In this document: positions 1 through 15,500 of the stretch, one piece after another | How positions within the stretch are numbered: position 1 is the stretch's first letter | Layout: every line of letters starts with the position of its first letter | NCBI GenBank assembly: GCA_949126835.1 | Contig: CASBPS010000048.1 | Coordinates: 1,129,501 to 1,193,500 of the forward strand | DNA: 64,000 bases | Reading direction: 5' to 3' | Source: Anisus vortex | Taxonomy: Eukaryota; Mollusca; Gastropoda; Planorbidae | Program-made: the position numbers and the translations under genes | Notes under the pieces: model-generated | Databases searched by the model: none | Told to the model about the DNA's origin: nothing | What the model saw: only the letters and a program-made list of their open reading frames with translations

Positions 1-384
1 AGAGATAATAGAGTAGTTTGAAATAGTTGTGTTGTTTTTTGTAATTACATGTACCGTACTAGTTAAAGAATGTGTGTAATCAGTGTAGTTTGTATAATTA
101 TACAAAGATTGTTTGCATTGACAAGCAAGTTCCTTGTTTGACTTGTTAATACTATAATGAACCCTCAAAAGACCTCCTTGGACAAAGATTATAGCAACAC
201 ACCAGAGCCTACAAAAGCCTATGAAGCGTCGTAGGGTAACAGTTTTAATGATGCCCCATTGCATATTGTAATGCTTTGTTTAGTGCTATATTTAGACTAT
301 ATTTGCCGCCCCTTAAGTGTCACCCACGGGCCCCCTCTGCTACACAGCCATCCCCATGTGAGGGCACACACACACAATACAAAC
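1..384. other. Probable intron 8 of the kinesin gene
   Basis: AT-rich sequence to the left of exon 8. I see no further exon, no recognisable repeat family and no convincing ORF. A short CA-rich run (about 365-378) follows the exon 8 donor region. Short ORFs here on the plus strand are overlaps with exon 8 in other frames. Confidence 0.5.
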
Positions 385-578
385 CCCATATGGTCTTTAA
401 ATTGGTTCAGTTTCATCTTGAGTCTATCATTACTAGCTTTCAGTTTCACCACATGATCTACTGCATGCTTCATCTCTTTGGTCAGGTGGTAGATCTCTGA
501 CTCCTGAGTTTTTATTTTTTCATTTAATTTGGCTGTACACAATCCACCTTGTACTACTTGTCCCTGTAATTGCTGAAC
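385..578 (-). CDS. KIF4: Kinesin exon 8 (start of coiled-coil stalk)
   Basis: Begins [12 protein letters not shown] after acceptor TTCTAACAG. This continues the KIF4 neck heptads from exon 7 in phase 0. A charged helical segment with Leu, Val, Met and Ile at heptad-like spacing follows ([20 protein letters not shown], then [12 protein letters not shown]), as expected for the start of the stalk. The 3' limit is uncertain: ATGG|GTTTGT at 385/384 is the best donor I see, but a GT 5-15 bp further on is possible. The rest of the stalk and the C-terminal cysteine-rich region lie outside the window. Confidence 0.75.
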
Positions 579-3500
579 CTGTTAGAAGAAAACATTTCAA
601 TCATAGCAAACATTTGGTGGCTGGAAATACTGGAATTAGGAAAAACAAATAGATAAAAATGAACAGAAAATTGAAGAAAAACAAAAGCATTAACAAAAAT
701 TTAGAAAAATGATTTGTTAAATTTACTACTACAATTATTCTAGTGGTTTAAATTGTTAAATTTATTCTAGTGGTTTAAATTGTTACATTTATTCTAGTGG
801 TTTACATTGTTACATTTATTCTAGTGGTTTAAATTGTTACATTTATTCTAGTGGTTTGAACTGTACAATTACAGTTTCTGAGCGACCGCCAGCTCCTTGG
901 TTTTCGGACGACGTCAAAGCTGCCAAGCACGAACGACGACGGGCCGAGCGCACTTGGCGACTCTCCGGCCTTGAGATCCACCGCCAGATCTTCAGGGACA
1001 TGCAGCTCCGCGTCAAGGAAGCCATCACTGCCGCCAAGGTCCAGCACTACCACAACCGCATCACGCAAGCCTCGTCGTCCAAGGAGCATTCTCTATCATG
1101 TCCACCCTCCTTGGCTTCTCACCCTCTCTACCCCTCCCCACCACACACCAACCCGTGGACCTCCCAGAACTCTTCTCAGAGCACTTTAAGGAGAAGATAG
1201 AGAATCTGCGTAGTTCTCTGGATCATGATGCCAATCGCCCTTCCCCACCCTCTCCCGCCTTCTCTGGCTCCCCTCTCACCTGCTTTCAACCTGTCAACAT
1301 CGACCATGTTAAGCGCATCATTATGAAGTCCCCCATCAAGACCTGCGAGCTTGACCCTCTGCCAGGCTTTCTGTTCACCCAGTGCTTGGACAAGCTCCTG
1401 CCGTACATCATCGATACCATTAACACCTCCCTCTCCACAGGCATCGTTCCTAACTTTTTTAAATCCGCCATCGTCCGCCCACTCTTGAAGAAATCCGGAC
1501 TTGATGTGAATGAATGCCGGAACTACAGTCCAGTATCAAACCTCCCCTACCTCTCCAAGCTCCTGGAGCGCATCATCCTTGAGCAATTGAACGTCCACCT
1601 GTCCCTGAACTCGCTTATGCCCGTGTTCCAGTCGGCATATCGCCCCAATCACAGCACTGAGACAGCGCTACTGCGGATCACCACCGACCTCCTGAACGCC
1701 GCAGACAGAGGTCTCGTCTCCGCCCTTGTGTTATTGGACTTGTCCGCGGCATTTGACACGATCGACCACCACCTACTCATCGATCGCCTCAGCTTCACGT
1801 TCGGCATTCATGATATAGCCCTCTTCTGGTTCAAGAGCTACCTCGACGGTCGCTCCCAGACCATCACTACTGAATCTTTGTCCTCCCAGCCCGTCACCAT
1901 CCGCTATGGTGTACCACAGGGGTCCGTCCTCGGCCCAGTCCTCTTCACTTTGTACACCCAACCCATTTCCTTCGTCATCGAGCGACACAACCTTAATTAA
2001 ATTAATTATCACTTTTTCGCTGATGACACCCAGCTCCTAAACAGCGCCAAGCCTGAGGACACCGACGAGCTCCTTGCTTCTATCTCCTGTTGTTTCCTGG
2101 ACATCAAGAACTGGATGACAGAAAACTAGTTGAAGCTCAACAGCGATAAGACCGAAGCCCTACTCGTAGGAACGAGACAGAAGCTTGCTTCCCTCAGTGT
2201 GACTGACCTCCAGTTGGGTGACGCTACTGTGCCCTTCTCCTCAACGGTAAAGAGCCTCGGCATGTTTCTGGACTCCACTCTGTCCATGCAACCCCACATC
2301 TCCTTCCTGATCAAAACCTGCTTTTTTTCACCTGCGACGTATTGCCACTATCCGTCGCAACCTCACTCCGGAAGCTTGTACCAAGCTCGTCATCACTCTC
2401 CTCTTCTCTCGTTTGGACTACTGTAACTCTCTTCTGGCCGGCCTTCCTGCCGCTTCCATTCAAGGACTCCAACGCGTCCAAAACTGCGCTGCCAGACTAG
2501 TCCTAAAGAAGAAGATGTCCGACCACATTTCACCTCTGCTCTACTCTCTGCACTGGCTCCCTATTCAAAATAGGATTTTATATAAACTCGCATCTCTATG
2601 CTATAAATGCCTCAATGACTCTGCCCCGAATTATCTAATTTCCTGTCTGGAAATATATACAAAACCATGCACACTTCGATCGGCTGCTCACAAACTCAAT
2701 TTGACGAACCCGCGGACAAAACTCGTGACAGCTGGTCAGCAGGCCTTCACCTACTCCGGCCCCTCCGCATGGAACACCCTGCCACTCCAAACATTTTCAA
2801 GACCGGACTCAAGACTCACCTGTTTATTATTGACTCCTAGCCCACTTACATTTTTAAACATTTGTCTGTTATTGTTATCATCGTTAATTGTAATTGTAAA
2901 TGTAATTGTTAAGCGCATAGAACTGATTGCGGGATATGCGCTATATAAGCTTCATTATTATTATTATTGGTACAGTGTGTACAGAAGTACCTATATGTAA
3001 AAGAATTACCAAAGTATTGAGTCTCATTATTTCTGCTGCTTGTGGATCTCTATTAATTATTGGCTTGTTCTTTATCTTCCTTGCTCTGTCTGCGTATCTT
3101 AAAGTGTTCAGGGTCTCCTCAATATTTGAGTCAGCAGGGCTAACACAGGCAATCATTAAAGTGTGGCTGTTCCCACCGAGGGAATCTGCAAGTTTTCATA
3201 ACATTAACTAATAAAACACAAGACCCCATGTATATACATTTAGTTTTCAAAAATGGTAATAAAAACAAAAACAAGGTCTAACAAAAATTGTTTAAATAGC
3301 TGTTGGACAACAAAAAAAATGTACCTTGAAGAATTCTTGTTAGTTTAGAGTCTCGGTATGGAATGTGACTCCTCTTTGTTCCCTTCTCACCTAGCGCACT
3401 GATTACATTACCTAAGGCCAAGAGGCCTTTATTAATGTCTACACCTATTTGAAAAAACAAAAACATATTTGTATGGTTCAGTTAAGAATGCAAACCTTAC

Positions 3501-6500
3501 AAACATACATTTAGCCTTCATTGCTTGTATATATCTATATAATATATATTTAAAAAAAACTATGTGCGTGTGTTCAACCAATCATATTTCTTTAATTAAA
3601 GACATGTGACATTATATTTTTGTGTTCGCTAACTGAGTGGATAATGTATCGGACTGACACGCGAGTGACCCGGGTTCAATTCTCCAGTTAGTCTACACCT
3701 TTACTTGACACGTCGCGGGTTCGAGCCCCGCCACCGGCAGATCCCTGTCGCCCTACAGGAGTTTTGGGACTAGATGACGTTAATATTGAGTTGTTATCAC
3801 ATGCGCTTAACCGGCAGCAGTGAAACCTCTCACAGATTAATAGTCTTCTAGAGCGCACTGAGCGTGCTAAAAAAGCATGGATAGAAGCGCTATATAAATT
3901 ACCATTACCTTTTTTTTAAAACTTTTTAAAGAATACTTTTAAAAAAAGATTGTAACTCTACGAGCAACACCTGGCAATTTAGATTTTTTTTAAATAAAAA
4001 GACTTGCCTATTTATTTTATTCAATTACAATATATGTAAAGGTGTTCAGTAAAAAAAATTATATATTTTTAATTTTTAGATCTAGAGTCTATAGCTTTCT
4101 GTTCATTGCAGTTGATGGACTATTGGTAACTGAAATATGTTGCTTATAGATTAGTTTGGACTATTGGTAACTGAAATATGTTGCTTATAGATTAGTTTGG
4201 ACTATTGGTAACTGAAATATGTTGCTTATAGATTAGTTTGGACTATTGGTAACTGAAATATGTTGCTTATAGATTAGTTTGGACTATTGGTAACTGAAAT
4301 ATGTTGCTTATAGATTAGTTTGGACTATTGGTAACTGAAATATGTTGCTTATAGATTAGTTTGGACTATTGATATCTGAAATATGTTGCTTATAGATTAG
4401 TTTGGACTATTGATATCTGAAATATGTTGCTTATAGATTAGTTTGGACTATTGGTAACTGAAATATGTTGCTTATAGATTAGTTTGGACTATTGGTAACT
4501 GAAATATGTTGCTTATAGATTAGTTTGGACTATTGGTAACTGAAATATGTTGCTTATAGATTAGTTTGGACTATTGGTAACTGAAATATGTTGCTTATAG
4601 ATTAGTTTGGACTATTGGTAACTGAAATATGTTGCTTATAGATTAGTTTGGACTATTGGTAACTGAAATATGTTGCTTATAGATTAGTTTGGACTATTGG
4701 TAACTGAAATATGTTGCTTATAGATTAGTTTGGACTATTGGTAACTGAAATATGTTGCTTATAGATTAGTTTGGACTATTGGTAACTGAAATATGTTGCT
4801 TATAGATTAGTTTGGACTATTGGTAACTGAAATATGTTGCTTATAGATTAGTTTGGACTATTGGTAACTGAAATATGTTGCTTATAGATTAGTTTGGACT
4901 ATTGATATCTGAAATATGTTGCTTATAGATTAGTTTGGACTATTGGTAACTGAAATATGTTGCTTATAGATTAGTTTGGACTATTGGTAACTGAAATATG
5001 TTGCTTATAGATTAGTTTGGACTATTGATAACTGAAATATGTTGCTTATAGATTAGTTTGGACTATTGGTAACTGAAATATGTTGCTTATAGATTAGTTT
5101 GGACTATTGGTAACTGAAATATGTTGCTTATAGATTAGTTTGGACTATTGGTAACTGAAATATGTTGCTTATAGATTAGTTTGGACTATTGATATCTGAA
5201 ATATGTTGCTTATAGTTTAGTTCTGACTAATGGTAACTGAAATATGTTGCTTATAGATTAGTTTGGACTATTGGTAACTGAAATATGTTGCTTATAGATT
5301 AGTTTGGACTATTGATATCTGAAATATGTTGCTTATAGATTAGTTTGGACTATTGATATCTGAAATATGTTGCTTATAGATTAGTTTGGACTATTGATAT
5401 CTGAAATATGTTGCTTATAGATTAGTTTGGACTATTGGTAACTGAAATATGTTGCTTATAGATTAGTTTGGACTATTGGTAACTGAAATATGTTGCTTAT
5501 AGATTAGTTTGGACTATTGATATCTGAAATATGTTGCTTATAGATTAGTTTGGACTATTGGTAACTGAAATATGTTGCTTATAGATTAGTTTGGACTATT
5601 GGTAACTGAAATATGTTGCTTATAGATTAGTTTGGACTATTGGTAACTGAAATATGTTGCTTATAGATTAGTTTGGACTATTGATAACTGAAATATGTTG
5701 CTTATAGATTAGTTTGGACTATTGGTAACTGAAATATGTTGCTTATAGATTAGTTTGGACTATTGGTAACTGAAATATGTTGCTTATAGATTAGTTTGGA
5801 CTATTGGTAACTGAAATATGTTGCTTATAGATTAGTTTGGACTATTGGTAACTGAAATATGTTGCTTATAGATTAGTTTGGACTATTGATATCTGAAATA
5901 TGTTGCTTATAGTTTAGTTTGGACTAATGGTAACTGAAATATGTTGCTTATAGATTAGTTTGGACTATTGGTAACTGAAATATGTTGCTTATAGATTAGT
6001 TTGGACTATTGATATCTGAAATATGTTGCTTATAGATTAGTTTGGACTATTGATATCTGAAATATGTTGCTTATAGATTAGTTTGGACTATTGGTAACTG
6101 AAATATGTTGCTTATAGATTAGTTTGGACTATTGGTAACTGAAATATGTTGCTTATAGATTAGTTTGGACTATTGATATCTGAAATATGTTGCTTATAGA
6201 TTAGTTTGGACTATTGATATCTGAAATATGTTGCTTATAGATTAGTTTGGACTACTGATATCTAAAATATGTTGCTTATAGATTAGTTTGGACTATTGGT
6301 AACTGAAATATGTTGCTTATAGATTAGTTTGGACTATTGATATCTGAAATATGTTGCTTATAGATTAGTTTGGACTATTGATATCTGATATATGTTGCTT
6401 ATAGATTAGTTTGGACTATTGGTAACTGAAATATGTTGCTTATAGATTAGTTTGGACTATTGATATCTGAAATATGTTGCTTATAGATTAGTTTGGACTA

Positions 6501-9500
6501 TTGGTAACTGAAATATGTTGCTTATAGATTAGTTTGGACTATTGGTAACTGAAATATGTTGCTTATAGATTAGTTTTGACTATTGATATCTGAAATATGT
6601 TGCTTATAGATTAGTTTGGACTATTGGTAACTGAAATATGTTGCTTATAGATTAGTTTTGACTACTGATATCTGAAATATGTTGCTTATAGATTAGTTTT
6701 GACTACTGATATCTGAAATATGTTGCTTATAGATTAGTTTGGACTACTGATATCTGAAATATGTTGCTTATAGATTAGTTTGGACTACTGATATCTGAAA
6801 TATGTTGCTTATAGATTAGTTTGGACTACTGATATCTGAAATATGTTGCTTATAGATTAGTTTGGACTATTGATATCTGAAATATGTTGCTTATAGATTA
6901 GTTTGGACTATTGGTAACTGAAATATGTTGCTTATAGATTAGTTTGGACTATTGGTAACTGAAATATGTTGCTTATAGATTAGTTTGGACTATTGGTACC
7001 TGAAATATGTTGCTTATAGATTAGTTTGGACTATTGGTAACTGAAATATGTTGCTTATAAATTACTTTGGACTATTGATATCTGAAATATGTTGCTTATA
7101 GATTAGTTTGGACTATTGGTAACTGAAATATGTTGCTTATAGATTAGTTTGGACTATTGGTAACTGAAATATGTTGCTTATAGATTAGTTTGGACTATTG
7201 ATATCTGAAATATGTTGCTTATAGATTAGTTTGGACTATTGGTATCTGAAATATGTTGCTTATAGATTAGTTTGGACTATTGGTAACTGAAATATGTTGC
7301 TTATAGATTAGTTTGGACTATTGGTAACTGAAATATGTTGCTTATAGATTAGTTTGGACTATTGGTAACTGAAATATGTTGCTTATAGATTAGTTTGGAC
7401 TATTGGTAACTGAAATATGTTGCTTATAGATTAGTTTGGACTATTGGTAACTGAAATATGTTGCTTATAGATTAGTTTGGACTATTGGTAACTGAAATAT
7501 GTTGCTTATAGATTAGTTTGGACTATTGATATCTGAAATATGTTGCTTATAGATTAGTTTGGACTATTGATATCTGAAATATGTTGCTTATAGATTAGTT
7601 TGGACTATTGATATCTGAAATATGTTGCTTATAGATTAGTTTGGACTATTGGTAACTGAAATATGTTGCTTATAGATTAGTTTGGACTATTGGTAACTGA
7701 AATATGTTGCTTATATATTAGTTTGGACTATTGGTAACTGAAATATGTTGCTTATAGATTAGTTTGGACTATTGGTAACTGAAATATGTTGCTTATAGAT
7801 TAGTTTGGACTATTGGTAACTGAAATATGTTGCTTATAGATTAGTTTGGACTATTGGTAACTGAAATATGTTGCTTATAGATTAGTTTGGACTATTGGTA
7901 ACTGAAATATGTTGCTTATAGATTAGTTTGGACTATTGGTAACTGAAATATGTTGCTTATAGATTAGTTTGGACTATTGGTAACTGAAATATGTTGCTTA
8001 TAGATTAGTTTGGACTATTGGTAACTGAAATATGTTGCTTATAGATTAGTTTGGACTATTGGTAACTGAAATATGTTGCTTATAGATTAGTTTGGACTAT
8101 TGATATCTGAAATATGTTGCTTATAGATTAGTTTGGACTATTGGTAACTGAAATATGTTGCTTATAGATTAGTTTGGACTATTGGTAACTGAAATATGTT
8201 GCTTATAGATTAGTTTGGACTATTGGTAACTGAAATATGTTGCTTATAGATTAGTTTGGACTATTGGTAACTGAAATATGTTGCTTATAGATTAGTTTGG
8301 ACTATTGATATCTGAAATATGTTGCTTATAGATTAGTTTGGACTAATGGTAACTGAAATATGTTGCTTATAGATTAGTTTGGACTATTGGTAACTGAATT
8401 ATGTTGCTTATAGATTAGTTTGGACTATTGATATCTGAAATATGTTGCTTATAGATTAGTTTGGACTATTGATATCTGAAATATGTTGCTTATAGATTAG
8501 TTTGGACTATTGGTAACTGAAATATGTTGCTTATAGATTAGTTTGGACTATTGGTAACTGAAATATGTTGCTTATAGATTAGTTTGGACTACTGATATCT
8601 GAAATATGTTGCTTATAGATTAGTTTGGACTACTGATATCTGAAAATTGTTGCTTATAGATTAGTTTGGACTATTGATATCTGAAATATGTTGCTTATAG
8701 ATTAATTTGGACTATTGATATCTGAAATATGTTGCTTATAGATTAGTTTGGACTAATGATATCTGAAATATGTTGCTTATAGATTAGTTTGGACTATTGG
8801 TAACTGAAATATGTTGGTTATAGATTAGTTTGGACTATTGATATCTGAAATATGTTGCTTATAGATTAGTTTGGACTATTGATATCTGATATATGTTGCT
8901 TATAGATTAGTTTGGACTATTGGTAACTGAAATATGTTGCTTATAGATTAGTTTGGACTATTGATATCTGAAATATGTTGCTTATAGATTAGTTTGGACT
9001 ATTGGTAACTGAAATATGTTGCTTATAGATTAGTTTGGACTATTGGTAACTGAAATATGTTGCTTATAGATTAGTTTGGACTATTGATATCTGAAATATG
9101 TTGCTTATAGATTAGTTTGGACTATTGGTAACTGAAATATGTTGCTTATAGATTAGTTTTGACTACTGATATCTGAAATATGTTGCTTATAGATTAGTTT
9201 GGACTACTGATATCTGAAATATGTTGCTTATAGATTAGTTTGGACTACTGCTATCTGAAATATGTTGCTTATAGATTAGTTTGGACTACTGATATCTGAA
9301 ATATGTTGCTTATAGATTAGTTTGGACTATTGATATCTGAAATATGTTGCTTATAGATTAGTTTGGACTATTGATATCTGAAATATGTTGCTTATAGATT
9401 AGTTTGGACTATTGGTAACTGAAATATGTTGCTTATAGATTAGTTTGGACTATTGGTAACTGAAATATGTTGCTTATAGATTAGTTTGGACTATTGGTAA

Positions 9501-12500
9501 CTGAAATATGTTGCTTATAGATTAGTTTGGACTATTGGTAACTGAAATATGTTGCTTATAGATTAGTTTGGACTATTGATATCTGAAATATGTTGCTTAT
9601 AGATTAGTTTGGACTATTGGTAACTGAAATATGTTGCTTATAGATTAGTTTGGACTATTGGTAACTGAAATATGTTGCTTATAGATTAGTTTGGACTATT
9701 GATATCTGAAATATGTTGCTTATAGATTAGTTTGGACTATTGATATCTGAAATATGTTGCTTATAGATTAGTTTGGACTATTGGTAACTGAAATATGTTG
9801 CTTATAGATTAGTTTGGACTATTGGTAACTGAAATATGTTGCTTATAGATTAGTTTGGACTACTGATATCTGAAATATGTTGCTTATAGATTAGTTTGGA
9901 CTACTGATATCTGAAATATGTTGCTTATAGATTAGTTTGGACTACTGATATCTGAAAATTGTTGCTTATAGATTAGTTTGGACTATTGATATCTGAAATA
10001 TGTTGCTTATAGATTAGTTTGGACTATTGATATCTGAAATATGTTACTTATAGATTAGTTTGGACTACTGATATCTGAAATATGTTGCTTATAGATTAGT
10101 TTGGACTATTGGTAACTGAAATATGTTGCTTATAGATTAGTTTGGACTATTGATATCTGAAATATGTTGCTTATAGTTTAGTTTGGACTATTGATATCTG
10201 AAATATGTTGCTTATAGATTAGTTTGGACTACTGATATCTGAAATATGTTGCTTATAGATTAGTTTGGACTATTGATATCTGAAATATGTTGCTTATAGA
10301 TTAGTTTGGACTATTGATATCTGAAATATGTTGCTTATAGATTAGTTTGGACTACTGATATCTGAAATATGTTGCTTATAGATTAGTTTGGACTATTGGT
10401 AACTGAAATATGTTGCTTATAGATTAGTTTGGACTATTGATATCTGAAATATGTTGCTTATAGATTAGTTTGGACTATTGATATCTGAAATATGTTGCTT
10501 ATAGATTAGTTTGGACTATTGGTAACTGAAATATGTTGCTTATAGATCAGTTTGGACTATTGATATCTGAAATATGTTGCTTATAGATCAGTTTGGACTT
10601 TTGGTAACTGAAATATGTTGCTTATAGATTAGTTTGGACTATTGGTAACTGAAATATGTTGCTTATAGATTAGTTCGGACTATTGATATCTGAAATATGT
10701 TGCTTACAGATTAGTTTGGACTATTGGTAACTGAAATATGTTGCTTATAGATTAGTTTGGACTATTGATATCTGAAATATGTTGCTTATAGATTAGTTTG
10801 GACTATTGATATCTGAAATTTGTTGCTTATAGATTAGTTTGGACTATTGGTAACTGAAATATGTTGCTTATAGATTAGTTTGGACTATTGATATCTGAAA
10901 TATGTTGCTTATAGATTAGTTTGGACTATTGGTAACAGAAATATGTTGCTTATAGATTAGTTTGGACTATTGGTAACTGAAATATGTTGCTTATAGATTA
11001 GTTTGGACTATTGATATCTGAAATATGTTGCTTATAGATTAGTTTGGACTATTAGTAACTGAAATATGTTGCTTATAGATTAGTTTGGACTATTGATATC
11101 TGAAATATGTTGCTTATAGATTAGTTTGGACTATTGGTAACTGAAATATGTTGCTTATAGATTAGTTTGGACTATTGGTAACTGAAATATGTTGCTTATA
11201 GATTAGTTTGGACTATTGATATCTGAAATATGTTGCTTATAGATTAGTTTGGACTATTGGTAACTGAAATATGTTGCTTATAGATTAGTTTGGACTATTG
11301 ATATCTGAAATATGTTGCTTATAGATTAGTTTGGACTATTGGTAACTGAAATATGTTGCTTATAGATTAGTTTGGACTACTGATATCTGAAATATGTTGC
11401 TTATAGATTAGTTTGGACTATTGGTAACTGAAATATGTTGCTTATAGATTAGTTTGGACTATTGATATCTGAAATATGTTGCTTATAGATTAGTTTGGAC
11501 TATTGATATCTGAAATATGTTGCTTATAGATTAGTTTGGACTATTGGTAACTGAAATATGTTGCTTATAGATTAGTTTGGACTATTGATATCTGAAATAT
11601 GTTGCTTATAGATTAGTTTGGACTATTGGTAACTGAAATATGTTGCTTATAGATTAGTTTGGACTATTGGTTACTGAAATATGTTGCTTATAGATTAGTT
11701 TGGACTATTGATATCTGAAATATGTTGCTTATAGATTAGTTTGGACTATTGGTAACTGAAATATGTTGCTTATAGATTAGTTTGGACTATTGATATCTGA
11801 AATATGTTGCTTATAGATTAGTTTGGACTATTGGTAACTGAAATATGTTGCTTATAGATTAGTTTGGACTATTGATATCTGAAATATGTTGCTTATAGAT
11901 TAGTTTGGACTATTGGTAACTGAAATATGTTGCTTATAGATTAGTTTGGACTATTGATATCTGAAATATGTTGCTTATAGATTAGTTTGGACTATTGGTA
12001 ACTGAAATATGTTGCTTATAGATTAGTTTGGACTAGTGGTAACTGAAATATGTTGCTTATAGATTAGTTTGGACTATTGATATCTGAAATATGTTGCTTA
12101 TAGATTAGTTTGGACTATTGGTAACTGAAATATGTTGCTTATAGATTAATTTGGACTATTGATATTAGAAATATGTTGCTTATAGATTAGTTTGGACTAT
12201 TGGTAACTGAAATATGTTGCTTATAGATTAGTTTGGACTATTGGTAACTGAAATATGTTGCTTATAGATTAGTTTGGACTATTGATATCTGAAATATGTT
12301 GCTTATAGATTAGTTTGGACTATTGGTAACTGAAATATGTTGCTTATAGATTAGTTTGGACTATTGATATCTGAAATATGTTGCTTATAGATTAGTTTGG
12401 ACTATTGGTAACTGAAATATGTTGCTTATAGATTAGTTTGGACTATTGGTAACTGAAATATGTTGCTTATAGATTAGTTTGGACTATTGATATCTGAAAA

Positions 12501-15500
12501 ATGTTGCTTATAGATTGGTTTGGACTATTGGTAACTGAAATATGTTGCTTATAGATTAGTTTGGACTATTGGTAACTGAAATATGTTGCTTATAGATTAG
12601 TTTGGACTATTGATATCTGAAATATGTTGCTTATAGATTAGTTTGGACTATTGATATATGAAATATGTTGCTTATAGATTAGTTTGGACTATTGATATCT
12701 GAAATATGTTGCTTATAGATTAGTTTGGACTATTGATATCTGAAATATGTTGCTTATAGATTAGTTTGGACTATTGATATCTGAAATATGTTGCTTATAG
12801 ATTAGTTTGGACTATTGATAACTGAAATATGTTGCTTATAGATTAGTTTGGACTATTGATAACTGAAATATGTTGCTTATAGATTAGTTTGGACTATTGG
12901 TAACTGAAATATGTTGCTTATAGATTAGTTTGGACTATTGGTAACTGAAATATGTTGCTTATAGATTAGTTTGGACTATTGGTAACTGAAATATGTTGCT
13001 TATAGATTAATTTGGACTATTCGTAACTGAAATATGTTGCTTATAGATTAGTTTGGACTATTGATATCTGAAATATGTTGCTTATAGATTAGTTTGGACT
13101 ATTGATATCTGAAATATGTTGCTTATAGATTAGTTTGGACTATTGAAATCTGAAATATGTTGCTTATAGATTAGTTTGGACTATTGATATCTGAAATATG
13201 TTGCTTATAGATTAGTTTGGACTATTGATATCTGAAATATGTTGCTTATAGATTAGTTTGGACTATTAATATCAAAAATATGTTGCTTATAGATTAGTTT
13301 GGACTATTGATATCTGAAATATGTTGCTTATAGATTAGTTTGGACTATTGATATCTGAAATATGTTGCTTATAGATTAGTTTGGACTATTGATATCTGAA
13401 ATATGTTGCTTATAGATTAGTTTGGACTATTGATATCTGAAATATGTTGCTTATAGATTAGTTTGGACTATTAATATCTGAAATATGTTGCTTATAGATT
13501 AGTTTGGACTATTGATATCTGAAATATGTTGCTTATAGATTAGTTTGGACTATTGATATCTGAAATATGTTGCTTATAGATTAGTTTGGACTATTGATAT
13601 CTGAAATATGTTGCTTATAGATTAGTTTGGACTATTAATATCAAAAAAAATGTTGCTTATAGATTAGTTTGGACTATTGATATCTGAAATATGTTGCTTA
13701 TAGATTAGTTTGGACTATTGATATCTGAAATATGTTGCTTATAGATTAGTTTGGACTATTGATATCTGAAATATGTTGCTTATAGATTAGTTTGGACTAT
13801 TGAAATCTGAAATATGTTGCTTATAGATTAGTTTGGACTATTGATATCTGAAATATGTTGCTTATAGATTAGTTTGGACTATTGATATCTGAAATATGTT
13901 GCTTATAGATTAGTTTGGACTATTGATATCTGAAATATGTTGCTTATAGATTAGTTTGGACTATTGATATCTGAAATATGTTGCTTATAGATTAGTTTGG
14001 ACTATTGATATCTGAAATATGTTGCTTATAGATTAGTTTGGACTATTGATATCTGAAATATGTTGCTTATAGATTAGTTTGGACTATTGATATATTAAAT
14101 ATGTTGCTTATAGATTAGTTTGGACTATTGATATCTGAAATATGTTGCTTATAGATTAGTTTGGACTATTGATATCTGAAATATGTTGCTTATAGATTAG
14201 TTTGGACTATTGATATCTGAAATATGTTGCTTATAGATTAGTTTGGACTATTGATATCTGAAATATGTTGCTTATAGATTAGTTTGGACTATTGATATCT
14301 GAAATATGTTGCTTATAGATTAGTTTGGACTATTGATATCTGAAATATGTTGCTTATAGATTAGTTTGGACTATTGATATCTAAAATATGTTGCTTATAG
14401 ATTAGTTTGGACTATTGATATCTGAAATATGTTGCTTATAGATTAGTTTGGACTATTGATATCTGAAATATGTTGCTTATAGATTAGTTTGGACTATTGA
14501 TATCTGAAATATGTTGCTTATAGATTAGTTTGGACTATTGATATCTGAAATATGTTGCTTATAGATTAGTTTGGACTATTGATATCTAAAATATGTTGCT
14601 TATAGATTAGTTTGGACTATTGATATCTGAAATATGTTGCTTATAGATTAGTTTGGACTATTGATATCTGAAATATGTTGCTTATAGATTAGTTTGAACT
14701 ATTGATATCTGAAATATGTTGCTTATAGATTAGTTTGGACTATTGATATCTGAAATATGTTGCTTATAGATTAGTTTGGACTATTGATATCTGAAATATG
14801 TTGCTTATAGATTAGTTTGGACTATTGATATCTGAAATATGTTGCTTATAGATTAGTTTGGACTATTGATATCTGAAATATGTTGCTTATAGATTAGTTT
14901 GGACTATTGATATCTGAAATATGTTGCTTATAGATTAGTTTGGACTATTGATATCTGAAATATGTTGCTTATAGATTAGTTTGAACTATTGATATCTGAA
15001 ATATGTTGCTTATAGATTAGTTTGGACTATTGATATCTGAAATATGTTGCTTATAGATTAGTTTGGACTATTGATATCTGAAATATGTTGCTTATAGATT
15101 AATTTGGACTATTGATATTAGAAATATGTTGCTTATAGATTAGTTTGGACTATTGGTAACTGAAATATGTTGCTTATAGATTAGTTTGGACTATTGGTAA
15201 CTGAAATATGTTGCTTATAGATTAGTTTGGACTATTGATATCTGAAATATGTTGCTTATAGATTAGTTTGGACTATTGGTAACTGAAATATGTTGCTTAT
15301 AGATTAGTTTGGACTATTGATATCTGAAATATGTTGCTTATAGATTAGTTTGGACTATTGGTAACTGAAATATGTTGCTTATAGATTAGTTTGGACTATT
15401 GGTAACTGAAATATGTTGCTTATAGATTAGTTTGGACTATTGATATCTGAAATATGTTGCTTATAGATTGGTTTGGACTATTGGTAACTGAAATATGTTG

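Noticed and set aside
3630..3692. Functional tRNA gene
   Set aside because: Box-like motifs and pairable ends exist, but the T-arm does not pair well and the sequence continues into a SINE body.
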